Shown: positions 23,883 to 31,799 of the stretch, in pieces
How the letters are laid out: every line of letters starts with the position of its first letter
Position numbering within the stretch: position 1 is the stretch's first letter
Assembly (NCBI GenBank): GCA_002793215.1
Contig: PFPU01000192.1
Coordinates: 1 to 40,963, forward strand
Reading direction: 5' to 3'
DNA from: Flavobacteriales bacterium CG_4_10_14_0_2_um_filter_35_18
Lineage (GTDB): Bacteria; Bacteroidota; Bacteroidia; Flavobacteriales; Flavobacteriaceae
DNA: 40,963 bases
The notes under the pieces: model-generated
Database searches by the model: none
What the model saw: only the letters and a program-made list of their open reading frames with translations
Told to the model about the DNA's origin: nothing
Program-made: the position numbers and the translations under genes

Positions 23883-24896
23883 TTATTTCACTTCGTATGT
23901 TTCTCCCGAGAACAATAAATCATCTACTTTTTTAAAGGGTGATTTTGTTCTAACCTGTTCGGTTAGTTGCATTTCTCGATCTTCAAATGACAGTTCGTCA
24001 ACACTTCTAATGATTCCGGTTGCCAATGGATAAGTTGACCTAATAAGCATTTGATGTAAAGTTGGATCGCTTTCTTTGGCGTCGTGAATTAATAGGTCTT
24101 CTTTGGTAATGCCTTCTTCGCCAATTGTAACAACCTTTAATTTTAAACCGTTTAGCATCAATCCTTTATCCATATTCTTTCCAAAAATCATGGGTTTGCC
24201 GTGTTCTAGAAAAATTTGTTTATCTTCTTTTACTTCTTTATCGGTATAATGCGTATAGCAACCATCGTTAAAAATAACGCAGTTTTGAAGGACTTCAATA
24301 AGCGAAGTGCCTTTAAATTTTTCGGCTTGAACAAATAAATCACTCATATCCTTAGGATTATTACCACCTATTCTGGCAAAAAATCGCGCTTGAGCGCCAA
24401 TAGCTAACTCGCCTGGTTGAAAAGGAGGTTGGGTATTGCCATAAGGAGATGATTTTGTTTTTTGCCCCAATAAAGAGGTTGGTGAAAATTGTCCTTTTGT
24501 TAAACCATATATTTCATTGTTAAACAAAACAACATTTAAATTGATATTTCTTCTAAGCATGTGAATAAAATGGTTGCCACCAATGGCCATTGAATCGCCA
24601 TCACCGGTAATTACCCATACACTTAAGTTAGGATTTGCTAATTTAACGCCGGTTGCAATGCCAGGTGCACGTCCGTGAATACTGTGCATGCCATAGGAAT
24701 TAACATAGTATGGAAAGCGTGAAGAGCAACCAATACCAGAAATAAAAACAACGTCTTCTCTTTTAACATTCATCTCGGGTAAGGCTTTAAGCATTGACCT
24801 CAAAATAACATAATCGTCGCATCCGGGACACCATCTTACTTCTTGATCGCTTTGAAAATCTTTAAAAGTATATTTTTGTATAGCAGTATCTTCCAT
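23883..24896 (-). CDS. korB: 2-oxoglutarate:ferredoxin oxidoreductase subunit beta, 337 aa
   Basis: The thiamine-diphosphate subunit. VRWCPGCDDYVILRSM gives C23 and C26 and GIGCSSRFPYYVN gives C57, three of the cluster ligands; a further Cys lies in the VLQNCVIFNDGC segment. GDGDSMAIGGNHFIHMLRRN is the TPP/Mg site. The enzyme oxidises 2-oxoglutarate with CoA to succinyl-CoA and reduces ferredoxin. A longer frame begins at a TTG inside korA; ATG 24896 (MEDTAIQKYTF), 4 bp after the korA stop, is the better start. Related pyruvate or 2-oxoacid enzymes are the alternative, but 2-oxoglutarate is the usual assignment in Bacteroidota. Confidence 0.92.
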   Translation of the reverse strand: MEDTAIQKYTFKDFQSDQEVRWCPGCDDYVILRSMLKALPEMNVKREDVVFISGIGCSSRFPYYVNSYGMHSIHGRAPGIATGVKLANPNLSVWVITGDGDSMAIGGNHFIHMLRRNINLNVVLFNNEIYGLTKGQFSPTSLLGQKTKSSPYGNTQPPFQPGELAIGAQARFFARIGGNNPKDMSDLFVQAEKFKGTSLIEVLQNCVIFNDGCYTHYTDKEVKEDKQIFLEHGKPMIFGKNMDKGLMLNGLKLKVVTIGEEGITKEDLLIHDAKESDPTLHQMLIRSTYPLATGIIRSVDELSFEDREMQLTEQVRTKSPFKKVDDLLFSGETYEVK

Positions 24897-24900
24897 TTTT

Positions 24901-26769
24901 TTAGTTATTAGCAATTAAATTTTTGAATTTTTTGTTTAGGTCTCCAACCGAAAAGGGCAAACCTTGAATTTTGTTGTATTGAACATAAGTAAATTGAGGA
25001 TAATTTGCTCTTAAAACATAAGCCATCTGACCTTTATTTAGTTCACACACAACAATGCGTTTGAATTTTGCAAAAACAGCAGCGGTATTTTTTGGCATCG
25101 GATTGATATAGTTAAAATGAACATGACCAACTTTATAGCCTTCATCGCTAATTCCCTTTACAGCAGAGTGCAAACTGCCATAAGTTCCGCCCCAACCTAC
25201 TACCAGTAAATCGCCTTCTTGAGCGCCATCAACCGTTAATTCGGGAATATAATTGGCAACGCGTTTTACTTTTTCGGCCCTGATATCGGTCATAAATTCG
25301 TGATTTTCGGGGTCATAAGAAACATTACCCGAAGTTTTATCTTTTTCTAAACCACCAATGCGGTGTTCTAAACCTTTTGTTCCGGGTATCGCCCAATTTC
25401 TCGCCAAAGAATCTTGGTTACGCGCGTAAGGATGCCAATCAGGCGTTGCTTCTTTTAATATTGGTGGGTTAATAGGTTCTAAATCGTTTACCGATTTAAT
25501 TTTCCAAGGTTCAGAGCCGTTAGCAATATAGCCATCGGTTAACAAAATAACGGGAGTCATATGTTCAACAGCTAATTTTGCGGCCTGAAAAGCCATGTCA
25601 AAACAGTTGGCTGGTGTACTTGCAGCCACAACAATTACAGGACTTTCACCATTTCGGCCAAATAAAGCTTGCAATAAATCGGATTGCTCAGTTTTTGTTG
25701 GCAAGCCCGTTGATGGCCCCCCACGTTGCACGTCAATTACCACTAATGGTAATTCTTCAATCATTGCCAAACCTAAGGCCTCACCTTTTAAAGCTAAACC
25801 TGGACCTGATGTTGTTGTTACGGCCAAATCTCCTGCAAAAGAAGCGCCAATTGACGAGCAAATACCTGCAATTTCGTCTTCTGCTTGAAAAGCTTTAACA
25901 CCAAAATGGCGGTGTTTTACCAGTTCGTGTAAAATGTCAGTTGCTGGGGTTATGGGATAAGATCCTAAATACAATTCTAAACCTGACTTTTCGGAAGCGG
26001 CTAATAAACCCCAAGCGGTTGCTGTATTTCCATTGACAATTTTATAAATACCTTTTGGCATTTTTGAGGGCGCAATGGTGTAAGAATTTGGAATCAATTC
26101 AAGCGTTTCCGCATAAAAATAGCCCGCTTTTAAAACCTTTGTATTGGCTTCGGCTAAAAGTTCTTTACCTTTAAATTTCTTTGCAAAAAAATCTAATGTA
26201 TGTTCCATTGAACGGTGATACATCCAATAAACCATACCTAAAGCAAACATATTTTTACTTCTTAAAACACTTTTGTTGTCGAGTGGTAAATCTTTTAAAC
26301 ATTCTTTTGTTAAAGAGGTCATATCAACTTCAATAACGCGGTAATTATTTAAACTGCCATCTTCGAGTGGATTGGTATCGTAAAATGCCTTTTCTAGATT
26401 TTTTTTAGAAAAAGAATCCAAATCTACAATAACCATGTGCCCAGCTTTTAAAGAAGCAATATTGGTCTTTAAACCTGCAGGATTCATAGCTACCAAAAGA
26501 TCTAAATCATCTCCAGGGGTGCTAACCTCACTGCTTCCTATGTGAACTTGGTATCCAGAAACGCCGTATAAGCTCCCTTGAGGGGCGCGAATTTCGGCAG
26601 GATAGTTTGGAAATGTGGCGATATCGTTGCCAAACATGGCAGAAGTATCGGTAAATTGCGTTCCAGTTAGCTGCATGCCATCACCAGAATCTCCAACAAA
26701 GCGAATGACTACACCTTCAATCTGTTCAATGTTTTCGGTGCTTTGCGGGGTTTTGCTATGAGTATCCAT
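24901..26769 (-). CDS. korA: 2-oxoglutarate:ferredoxin oxidoreductase subunit alpha (gamma-alpha fusion), 622 aa
   Basis: The N-terminal ~190 residues are the gamma domain (RFVGDSGDGMQLTGTQFTDT, NYPAEIRAPQGSLYGVSGYQ). The remainder is the alpha subunit with TPP-pyrimidine-binding and substrate regions: LGSYPITPATDILHEL, AFQAEDEIAGICSSIGASFA, TSGPGLALKGEALGLAMIEE and DVQRGGPSTGLPTKTEQSDL. Such gamma-alpha fusions are standard for two-subunit KorAB. It is the first gene of the kor-nuo operon. Upstream, on the minus strand, is TATTTTTG (26821-26828) and a Crp/Fnr-type dyad shared with the divergent ferredoxin gene. Confidence 0.93.
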   Translation of the reverse strand: MDTHSKTPQSTENIEQIEGVVIRFVGDSGDGMQLTGTQFTDTSAMFGNDIATFPNYPAEIRAPQGSLYGVSGYQVHIGSSEVSTPGDDLDLLVAMNPAGLKTNIASLKAGHMVIVDLDSFSKKNLEKAFYDTNPLEDGSLNNYRVIEVDMTSLTKECLKDLPLDNKSVLRSKNMFALGMVYWMYHRSMEHTLDFFAKKFKGKELLAEANTKVLKAGYFYAETLELIPNSYTIAPSKMPKGIYKIVNGNTATAWGLLAASEKSGLELYLGSYPITPATDILHELVKHRHFGVKAFQAEDEIAGICSSIGASFAGDLAVTTTSGPGLALKGEALGLAMIEELPLVVIDVQRGGPSTGLPTKTEQSDLLQALFGRNGESPVIVVAASTPANCFDMAFQAAKLAVEHMTPVILLTDGYIANGSEPWKIKSVNDLEPINPPILKEATPDWHPYARNQDSLARNWAIPGTKGLEHRIGGLEKDKTSGNVSYDPENHEFMTDIRAEKVKRVANYIPELTVDGAQEGDLLVVGWGGTYGSLHSAVKGISDEGYKVGHVHFNYINPMPKNTAAVFAKFKRIVVCELNKGQMAYVLRANYPQFTYVQYNKIQGLPFSVGDLNKKFKNLIANN

Positions 26770-26820
26770 ATAATAAATTATAGTTAATTAAATATTTTTT
26801 AAATTTAAAATAATTTTTGA

Positions 26821-26894
26821 CAAAAATAAACTTACTTTTATTCTCAAATTATGACAAATGTCAGAATTTTGTATTTCTAAATCTTTTAAATTTG
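26821..26894. promoter_or_regulatory. Divergent promoters sharing one central Crp/Fnr-type box
   Basis: The dyad TGACA-AA-TGTCA occupies 26852-26863 (centre 26857.5). On the minus strand TATTTTTG (26821-26828) precedes korA; on the plus strand TAAATTTG (26887-26894) precedes the ferredoxin gene. Both match TAnnTTTG exactly, and each begins exactly 29.5 nt from the dyad centre. Neither has a TTTG at the optimal 20-nt distance. If transcription starts ~4 nt past each -7 element, the box centre is near -41 for both, the class-II activator position. The box core equals that at 3464-3475. Confidence 0.8.
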
Positions 26895-26922
26895 TAGCAA
26901 TTTAATAATAAACTTAAACATT

Positions 26923-27273
26923 ATGGCAATTAAAATAACCGAAGATTGTATAAACTGCGATGCTTGTATTTCTGAGTGTCCAAATCACGCAATTTATGAA
27001 CCAGATGAAGAATGGTCTTTATCTGATGACACTACATTAAGTGGCAATGTAACTACTTTAGCTGGTGTTGATATGGATGCTGATGAAAAACACGCACCCA
27101 AATCTGATGAATTTTACTTTATTGTAACCGAAAAATGTACAGAATGTAAAGGTTTTCACGATGAGCCTCAATGCGCTTCTGTTTGTCCAGTTGACTGTTG
27201 TGTATCTGATGATGCGCATGTTGAATCTGAAAAAGACTTGATGGCCAAAAAAGTTTGGCTTCACGGAAAATAA
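26923..27273 (+). CDS. 2x[4Fe-4S] ferredoxin, 116 aa
   Basis: Cluster I ligands are C9-x2-C12-x2-C15-x3-C19 (CINCDACISECPNHAIY). The second set is C-x2-C-x8-C-x3-C (KCTECKGFHDEPQCASVCPVD); the 8-residue gap plus a C-terminal extension is the pattern of Allochromatium-type ferredoxins, which have very low potentials. About 45 acidic residues separate the two motifs. It is divergent from korA across a 153-bp region with a shared regulatory box, so it is the natural electron acceptor of KorAB and the candidate donor for the NuoEFG-less complex I. Monocistronic, with a terminator after it. Confidence 0.93.
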   Translation: MAIKITEDCINCDACISECPNHAIYEPDEEWSLSDDTTLSGNVTTLAGVDMDADEKHAPKSDEFYFIVTEKCTECKGFHDEPQCASVCPVDCCVSDDAHVESEKDLMAKKVWLHGK

Positions 27274-27305
27274 TACCCAAAATCAACCAATTTTATTTTT
27301 AAAAA

Positions 27306-27330
27306 GCCTCAAAAAATCGAGGCTTTTTTT
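27306..27330. terminator. Bidirectional rho-independent terminator
   Basis: GCCTC (27306-27310) and GAGGC (27319-27323), extended by AAAAA before and TTTTTTT after, form a stem that can end both the ferredoxin (+) and lepA (-) transcripts. Confidence 0.85.
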
Positions 27331-27377
27331 ATGCACATAACCCAATTATTCTCCTTATTAATAATATAAAGAAAAAC

Positions 27378-29174
27378 TTAATCATTTAACTTTAGCACAG
27401 CCATAAAAGCTTCCTGCGGAATTTCTACGTTCCCCACTTGGCGCATGCGCTTTTTACCTTTCTTTTGTTTTTCTAAAAGTTTCCGTTTTCTTGAAACATC
27501 ACCACCATAACATTTAGCGGTTACATCTTTTCGCAAGGCTTTTATAGTTTCGCGCGAAATAATTTTAGCGCCAATAGCCGCTTGAATTGGAATGTCAAAT
27601 TGTTGACGCGGTATTAGTCCGCGCAATTTTTCACATATCTTTTTGCCAATTCCATAAGCATTATCGGTGTGCAATAAAGCCGATAAGGCATCGACTAAAG
27701 TGCCGTTTAACAGAATATCGACTTTTACCAATTTTGAAGCTCTAAAACCGAGTGGATGGTAATCAAAAGACGCATAACCTTTTGAAACTGTTTTTAAACG
27801 GTCATAAAAATCAAATACAATCTCCGATAAGGGCATGTCAAAAGTCAATTCAACACGCTCGGGCGTTAAATAAGATTGGTTGGTAATTTGACCGCGCTTT
27901 TCGATACATAAACCCATAATTGCACCAATATAATCAGACTTGGTTATGATACTTGCTTTGATATAAGGTTCTTCAACGCGATTTAGTTTTGAAGGTTCGG
28001 GCAAATCGGAAGGATTGTTTACAATAAGCGCCACATCGGGATGTTTGTTGGTAAACGCGTGATACGATACATTGGGAACGGTAGTGATTACCACCATATT
28101 AAATTCACGTTCTAAGCGTTCTTGTATAATTTCGAGATGCAACATTCCTAAAAATCCGCATCTAAATCCAAAACCTAAAGCAGCCGAACTTTCGGGCGTA
28201 AACACTAACGAAGCATCGTTTAGTTGCAATTTTTCCATAGAAGTGCGAAGCTCTTCATATTCTTCAGTTTCAATAGGATAAATTCCGGCAAACACCATGG
28301 GTTTTACGTTTTCAAATCCATCAATGGCATTTTTATTTGGGTTTAAGGCGTCGGTTATGGTGTCGCCAACTTTTATTTCGCTAGCCGTTTTAACACCCGT
28401 AATTAAGTAGCCAACATCTCCGGCTTTGATACTCTTTTTAGCGACTTGCACCAATTTTAAAGTACCCACTTCGTCGGCTAAATATTCCTTTTTGGTTGCC
28501 ATAAACTGCACGCGCTGACCCTTTTTAATTTCTCCATTAAAGACTCTAAAATAGGTTTCAACACCGCGATAAGAATTGTAAACGGAATCAAAAATCAACG
28601 CTTGTAAAGGCGCCATTTCGTCTCCTTTTGGTGCGGGTATTTTTTCAATAATGGCGTGCAAAATTTCAGAAATGCCCAATCCGGTTTTGGCGCTGGCTCT
28701 AATCACTTCTTCGGGTTTGCAACCTAAAAGTGCTACAATATCATCGGTTACCTCTTCGGGATTTGCACTAGGCAAATCAACTTTATTCAATACGGGGATA
28801 ATTTCTAAATCGTGCTCTAAGGCTAAGTATAAATTAGAAATGGTTTGTGCCTGAATACTTTGTGCGGCATCTACAATAAGCAAAGCGCCTTCACAAGCAG
28901 CGATTGAACGCGAAACTTCATAAGAAAAATCGACGTGGCCGGGTGTATCTATCAAATTTAAAACATACTTTTCACCATCTTGCTCATAATCCATCTGAAT
29001 GGCATGACTTTTAATGGTGATACCTCGCTCACGCTCTAAATCCATATTGTCTAGCAATTGATCTTGCTTTTCGCGATCGGTAATGGTATGCGTAAACTCC
29101 AACAAACGATCGGCTAAAGTACTCTTACCGTGATCTATATGTGCTATAATACAAAAGTTTCGTATGTTTTTCAT
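27378..29174 (-). CDS. lepA: Elongation factor 4 (LepA), 598 aa
   Basis: Translational GTPase. G1 is [17 protein letters not shown]3 is [18 protein letters not shown]4 is [11 protein letters not shown]. The C-terminal LepA-specific domain has [20 protein letters not shown] followed by [19 protein letters not shown]. LepA acts on stalled or mis-translocated ribosomes and in initiation; it is widely conserved. Length is exactly typical. A near-perfect dyad lies 29 bp upstream of the start. Confidence 0.98.
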   Translation of the reverse strand: MKNIRNFCIIAHIDHGKSTLADRLLEFTHTITDREKQDQLLDNMDLERERGITIKSHAIQMDYEQDGEKYVLNLIDTPGHVDFSYEVSRSIAACEGALLIVDAAQSIQAQTISNLYLALEHDLEIIPVLNKVDLPSANPEEVTDDIVALLGCKPEEVIRASAKTGLGISEILHAIIEKIPAPKGDEMAPLQALIFDSVYNSYRGVETYFRVFNGEIKKGQRVQFMATKKEYLADEVGTLKLVQVAKKSIKAGDVGYLITGVKTASEIKVGDTITDALNPNKNAIDGFENVKPMVFAGIYPIETEEYEELRTSMEKLQLNDASLVFTPESSAALGFGFRCGFLGMLHLEIIQERLEREFNMVVITTVPNVSYHAFTNKHPDVALIVNNPSDLPEPSKLNRVEEPYIKASIITKSDYIGAIMGLCIEKRGQITNQSYLTPERVELTFDMPLSEIVFDFYDRLKTVSKGYASFDYHPLGFRASKLVKVDILLNGTLVDALSALLHTDNAYGIGKKICEKLRGLIPRQQFDIPIQAAIGAKIISRETIKALRKDVTAKCYGGDVSRKRKLLEKQKKGKKRMRQVGNVEIPQEAFMAVLKLND

Positions 29175-29202
29175 AATCCTTTAAAAGGGTGGCAAGATAG
29201 TG

Positions 29203-29222
29203 AAAATTAGCGTGCTAATTTT
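29203..29222. promoter_or_regulatory. 20-bp dyad upstream of lepA
   Basis: AAAATTAGC-GT-GCTAATTTT has perfect 9-bp arms and ends 29 bp before the lepA start. It could be an operator or a 5'-UTR hairpin. The remaining spacer to 29359 has imperfect repeats of the type AACTTCAAATTT and no gene. Confidence 0.45.
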
Positions 29223-29359
29223 GGGGATTTGAACTTTGAAATTTTGAAGGATGGATATTGACTGATGAATATTTAATAATTTTAGATAGCCCTATTTAAT
29301 TTTGAAAATTTCTAATACTCAACTTCAAATTTTTAATCCTGGACTTCAAATTGCGAACC

Positions 29360-30466
29360 CTAATCCACCCAATCGGCTACAAATAAATTGGTGTCATGTG
29401 TGCCGTTATTGTTTCTATTAGAAGAAAAAACAATTTTTTTTCCGTTGGGCGAAAACATGGGAAAAGCATCAAAAACATTGTCGTAAGTTATTTGTTCTAA
29501 ACCCGTTCCGTCGATATTAATCATAAACAGATTAAAACTTTGCTTTGTTTTGTGATTGGATGAAAAAATTATTTTTTTGCCTGAAGGATGAAAAAATGGT
29601 GCCCAGTTGGCGCTTCCAAGTTGTGTAATTTGTTTTAAATTAGTCCCGTCAACATTGCAGGTAAACAATTCCATATTGGTTGGCATCACCACGCCTTTTG
29701 TCAATAAATCTTTATAGATTTTTATTGCTTCGGGTGTTTTAGGTCTTGAAGCTCTAAATATTAATTTTGTACCGTCGGGCGAAAAAAACGCACCGCCATC
29801 ATAGCCTAATTCATTGGTTACTTGTTTAACATTTGTTCCATCTATATTCATGGTATATAATTCTAAATCGCCTGAGCGCATCGAAGTAAAAACCATTTTA
29901 TCGCCCTTTGGTGAAACGGTTGCTTCGGCATCATAGCCGGCAGTGGCGGTTAATTGTTTTAACTGATTTCCTTTTTTATCGGCTAAATAAATATCAAATC
30001 CGGCATAAACGGGCCAAATGTATTTATTATCATAATCTTCCTTTTTTGGCACAGGCGGACAGTTTGCATCGGCTTTATAAGTTGAGGCATAAACAATTAC
30101 CGAATCACCTGGCATAAAATAACTGCAAGTCGTTCGGCCCTGTGAATTGCTTATTAATTGTGGAATTTTTCCATGACTTAAATCATCTGATAAAAACAGG
30201 GTATAAATTTGGTCGCACGTTATGCCCCAAGCTTTATTTGTGGCTTGAAAAACAAGCGCATCACCTTTGCTATTCCAATAAGCTTCGGCATTATCACCAC
30301 CAAAAGTGAGCTGTTTTACATTCGTAAAATGACGCTCTTGCGGATAAATGGTGAGGTTTACAATTTTAGTTGCGCCCGAAGTCGCCTGATAGTTTTCTTT
30401 TTTAATGGCTTCTTTGCAACTCAAAAACAAAAAAACAAGCGCTGAATATTTATAGTAATTTTTCAT
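29360..30466 (-). CDS. TolB-like beta-propeller lipoprotein, 368 aa
   Basis: The N-terminus MKNYYKYSALVFLFLSCKEA is a lipoprotein signal with lipobox LFLSC. The rest consists of WD40-like PD40 repeats of the TolB type, each with a pattern such as SPKGDKMVFTSMRSGDLELY, FSPDGTKLIFRASRP, HPSGKKIIFSSNHKTKQSFN and FSPNGKKIVFSSNRNNNG. No OmpA domain is present. Such proteins are outer- or periplasm-facing beta-propellers; some bind partner proteins or act with peptidases. No tol-pal genes are nearby, so it should not be called TolB. Minus-strand TATTTTTG lies at 30482-30489, 16 bp before the start. Confidence 0.85.
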   Translation of the reverse strand: MKNYYKYSALVFLFLSCKEAIKKENYQATSGATKIVNLTIYPQERHFTNVKQLTFGGDNAEAYWNSKGDALVFQATNKAWGITCDQIYTLFLSDDLSHGKIPQLISNSQGRTTCSYFMPGDSVIVYASTYKADANCPPVPKKEDYDNKYIWPVYAGFDIYLADKKGNQLKQLTATAGYDAEATVSPKGDKMVFTSMRSGDLELYTMNIDGTNVKQVTNELGYDGGAFFSPDGTKLIFRASRPKTPEAIKIYKDLLTKGVVMPTNMELFTCNVDGTNLKQITQLGSANWAPFFHPSGKKIIFSSNHKTKQSFNLFMINIDGTGLEQITYDNVFDAFPMFSPNGKKIVFSSNRNNNGTHDTNLFVADWVD

Positions 30467-30481
30467 TTAATTTTTTGATTT

Positions 30482-30489
30482 CAAAAATA
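30482..30489 (-). promoter_or_regulatory. -7-like element of the TolB-like gene
   Basis: Minus-strand TATTTTTG matches TAnnTTTG; no properly spaced TTTG partner was found. Confidence 0.4.
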
Positions 30490-30625
30490 AGATTTTGAAA
30501 TGCCAAAAATAACGCTCAAAGAACTAAAAGTAGCGCACAAAGCCATTTACCATTGTTAAACAAAGTAAAAGCCAGCCATTGAATCATTCACTTTATAAAA
30601 CCTCAAAGGTTTCGCCAAATTTAAA

Positions 30626-30633
30626 TACTTTTG
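30626..30633 (+). promoter_or_regulatory. -7-like element of dusB
   Basis: TACTTTTG matches TAnnTTTG and lies 10 bp before the dusB ATG, so the transcript leader would be very short. The upstream TTTG half is not clear. Confidence 0.45.
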
Positions 30634-30642
30634 TAGCCCCTT

Positions 30643-31632
30643 ATGGTAAAGATTGCTAACATAGAATTAGGTAAATTTCCGCTTTTGCTTGCGCCGATGG
30701 AAGACGTGAGCGACCCGCCATTTAGAGCGCTCTGCAAAGAACAAGGAGCCGACGTGGTTTTTACAGAATTTATTTCGTCAGAAGGCTTGATTCGCGACGC
30801 TGCTAAAAGTGTTAAAAAGATGGATATTTACGAAAAAGAACGTCCGGTTGGCATTCAAATATTCGGCGCAAATTTAGAATCGATGTTGCGAACGGTTGAG
30901 ATTGTTGAGCAATCTAAGCCCGATATTATTGATATTAATTTTGGCTGTCCGGTAAAAAAAGTCGTTAGCAAAGGCGCTGGTGCGGGTATTTTAAAAGACA
31001 TTGATTTAATGGTAAGCCTTACCAAAGCAATGGTAAATCACACCAAATTACCCATAACTATAAAAACCCGCCTAGGCTGGGACGAGGCTTCTATAAAAAT
31101 TTTAGAAGTTGCTGAGCGTCTTCAAGATGCGGGTGCTCAAGCCATTTCCATTCACGGACGCACGCGCGCACAAATGTATAAAGGTGCTGCCGACTGGTCA
31201 CCAATAGCTGCGATAAAAAACAACCAGCGCATGCACATTCCTATTTTTGGAAATGGCGATGTAGATTCGCCCGAAAAAGCCGCCTTAATGCGCGATAAAT
31301 TTGGCTTAGATGGCGCTATGATTGGCCGAGCAAGTATTGGTAATCCTTGGTTTTTTAAACAAGTTAAACATTTTTTTGAAACGGGCAAACACCTCCCCGA
31401 AATTAGCATCGCGCAACGCGTTGATATGGCGCGCCGCCATTTACAAATGGAAATTGACTGGAAAGGCAATGAAATTGTTGGCATTATGGAAACGCGTCGC
31501 CATTATAGTAACTATTTTAGAGGACTTCCTCATTTTAAAGATTACCGTTTAAAACTAGTCACTTCAAACGAATTGATTTCGGTAAACAAAGCCTTTGACC
31601 AAATTTTAAAGGACTTTGAGAATTATGAATGA
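30643..31632 (+). CDS. dusB: tRNA-dihydrouridine synthase B, 329 aa
   Basis: FMN-dependent TIM-barrel enzyme that reduces specific uridines in tRNA. Seen: LLLAPMEDVSDPPFRALCKE near the N-terminus, the catalytic cysteine in DINFGCPVKKVVSKGAGAGI, ITIKTRLGWDE, IHGRTRAQMYKGAADW, PIFGNGDVDSPEKA and DGAMIGRASIGNPWFFKQ. The C-terminal helical domain (METRRHYSNYFRGLPHFKDY) is the DusB type. Full length. Divergent from the TolB-like gene. Confidence 0.96.
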   Translation: MVKIANIELGKFPLLLAPMEDVSDPPFRALCKEQGADVVFTEFISSEGLIRDAAKSVKKMDIYEKERPVGIQIFGANLESMLRTVEIVEQSKPDIIDINFGCPVKKVVSKGAGAGILKDIDLMVSLTKAMVNHTKLPITIKTRLGWDEASIKILEVAERLQDAGAQAISIHGRTRAQMYKGAADWSPIAAIKNNQRMHIPIFGNGDVDSPEKAALMRDKFGLDGAMIGRASIGNPWFFKQVKHFFETGKHLPEISIAQRVDMARRHLQMEIDWKGNEIVGIMETRRHYSNYFRGLPHFKDYRLKLVTSNELISVNKAFDQILKDFENYE

Positions 31633-31659
31633 AGAATTTGAATTTTGAATTTTAAATAG

Positions 31660-31701
31660 TGTCATTTGCTTTTTGTGGTTTGTCATTTGCGATTTGTTTT
31701 T
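31660..31701. repeat. Two 21-bp imperfect tandem units
   Basis: TGTCATTTGC starts units at 31660 and 31681, each followed by a T/G-rich half (TTTTTGTGGTT, GATTTGTTTTT). This is simple AT-rich intergenic repetition upstream of the secDF promoter; no function is evident. Confidence 0.5.
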
Positions 31702-31727
31702 TGTGATTTTAAAATCCTTAGCATTAA

Positions 31728-31759
31728 TTTGCCAAATCATTATTGAAATACTATATTTG
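31728..31759 (+). promoter_or_regulatory. secDF promoter
   Basis: TTTG (31728-31731), exactly 20 nt, then TATATTTG (31752-31759): a complete Bacteroidetes vegetative promoter. The start codon is 41 bp downstream. Confidence 0.75.
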
Positions 31760-31799
31760 CACGTTTAAAAATTAACGCCCTACTTAAATATAAAATATA

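Noticed and set aside
25578-25898. Plus-strand open frames within korA
   Set aside because: They lie opposite highly conserved korA codons and have low-complexity composition; they are shadows.
29360-30466. Naming the beta-propeller lipoprotein TolB
   Set aside because: It has a lipobox and no Tol-Pal neighbours; only the PD40 repeats are shared with TolB.
31660-31701. CRISPR-like repeats upstream of secDF
   Set aside because: Only two imperfect adjacent units without unique spacers; simple T/G-rich repetition.
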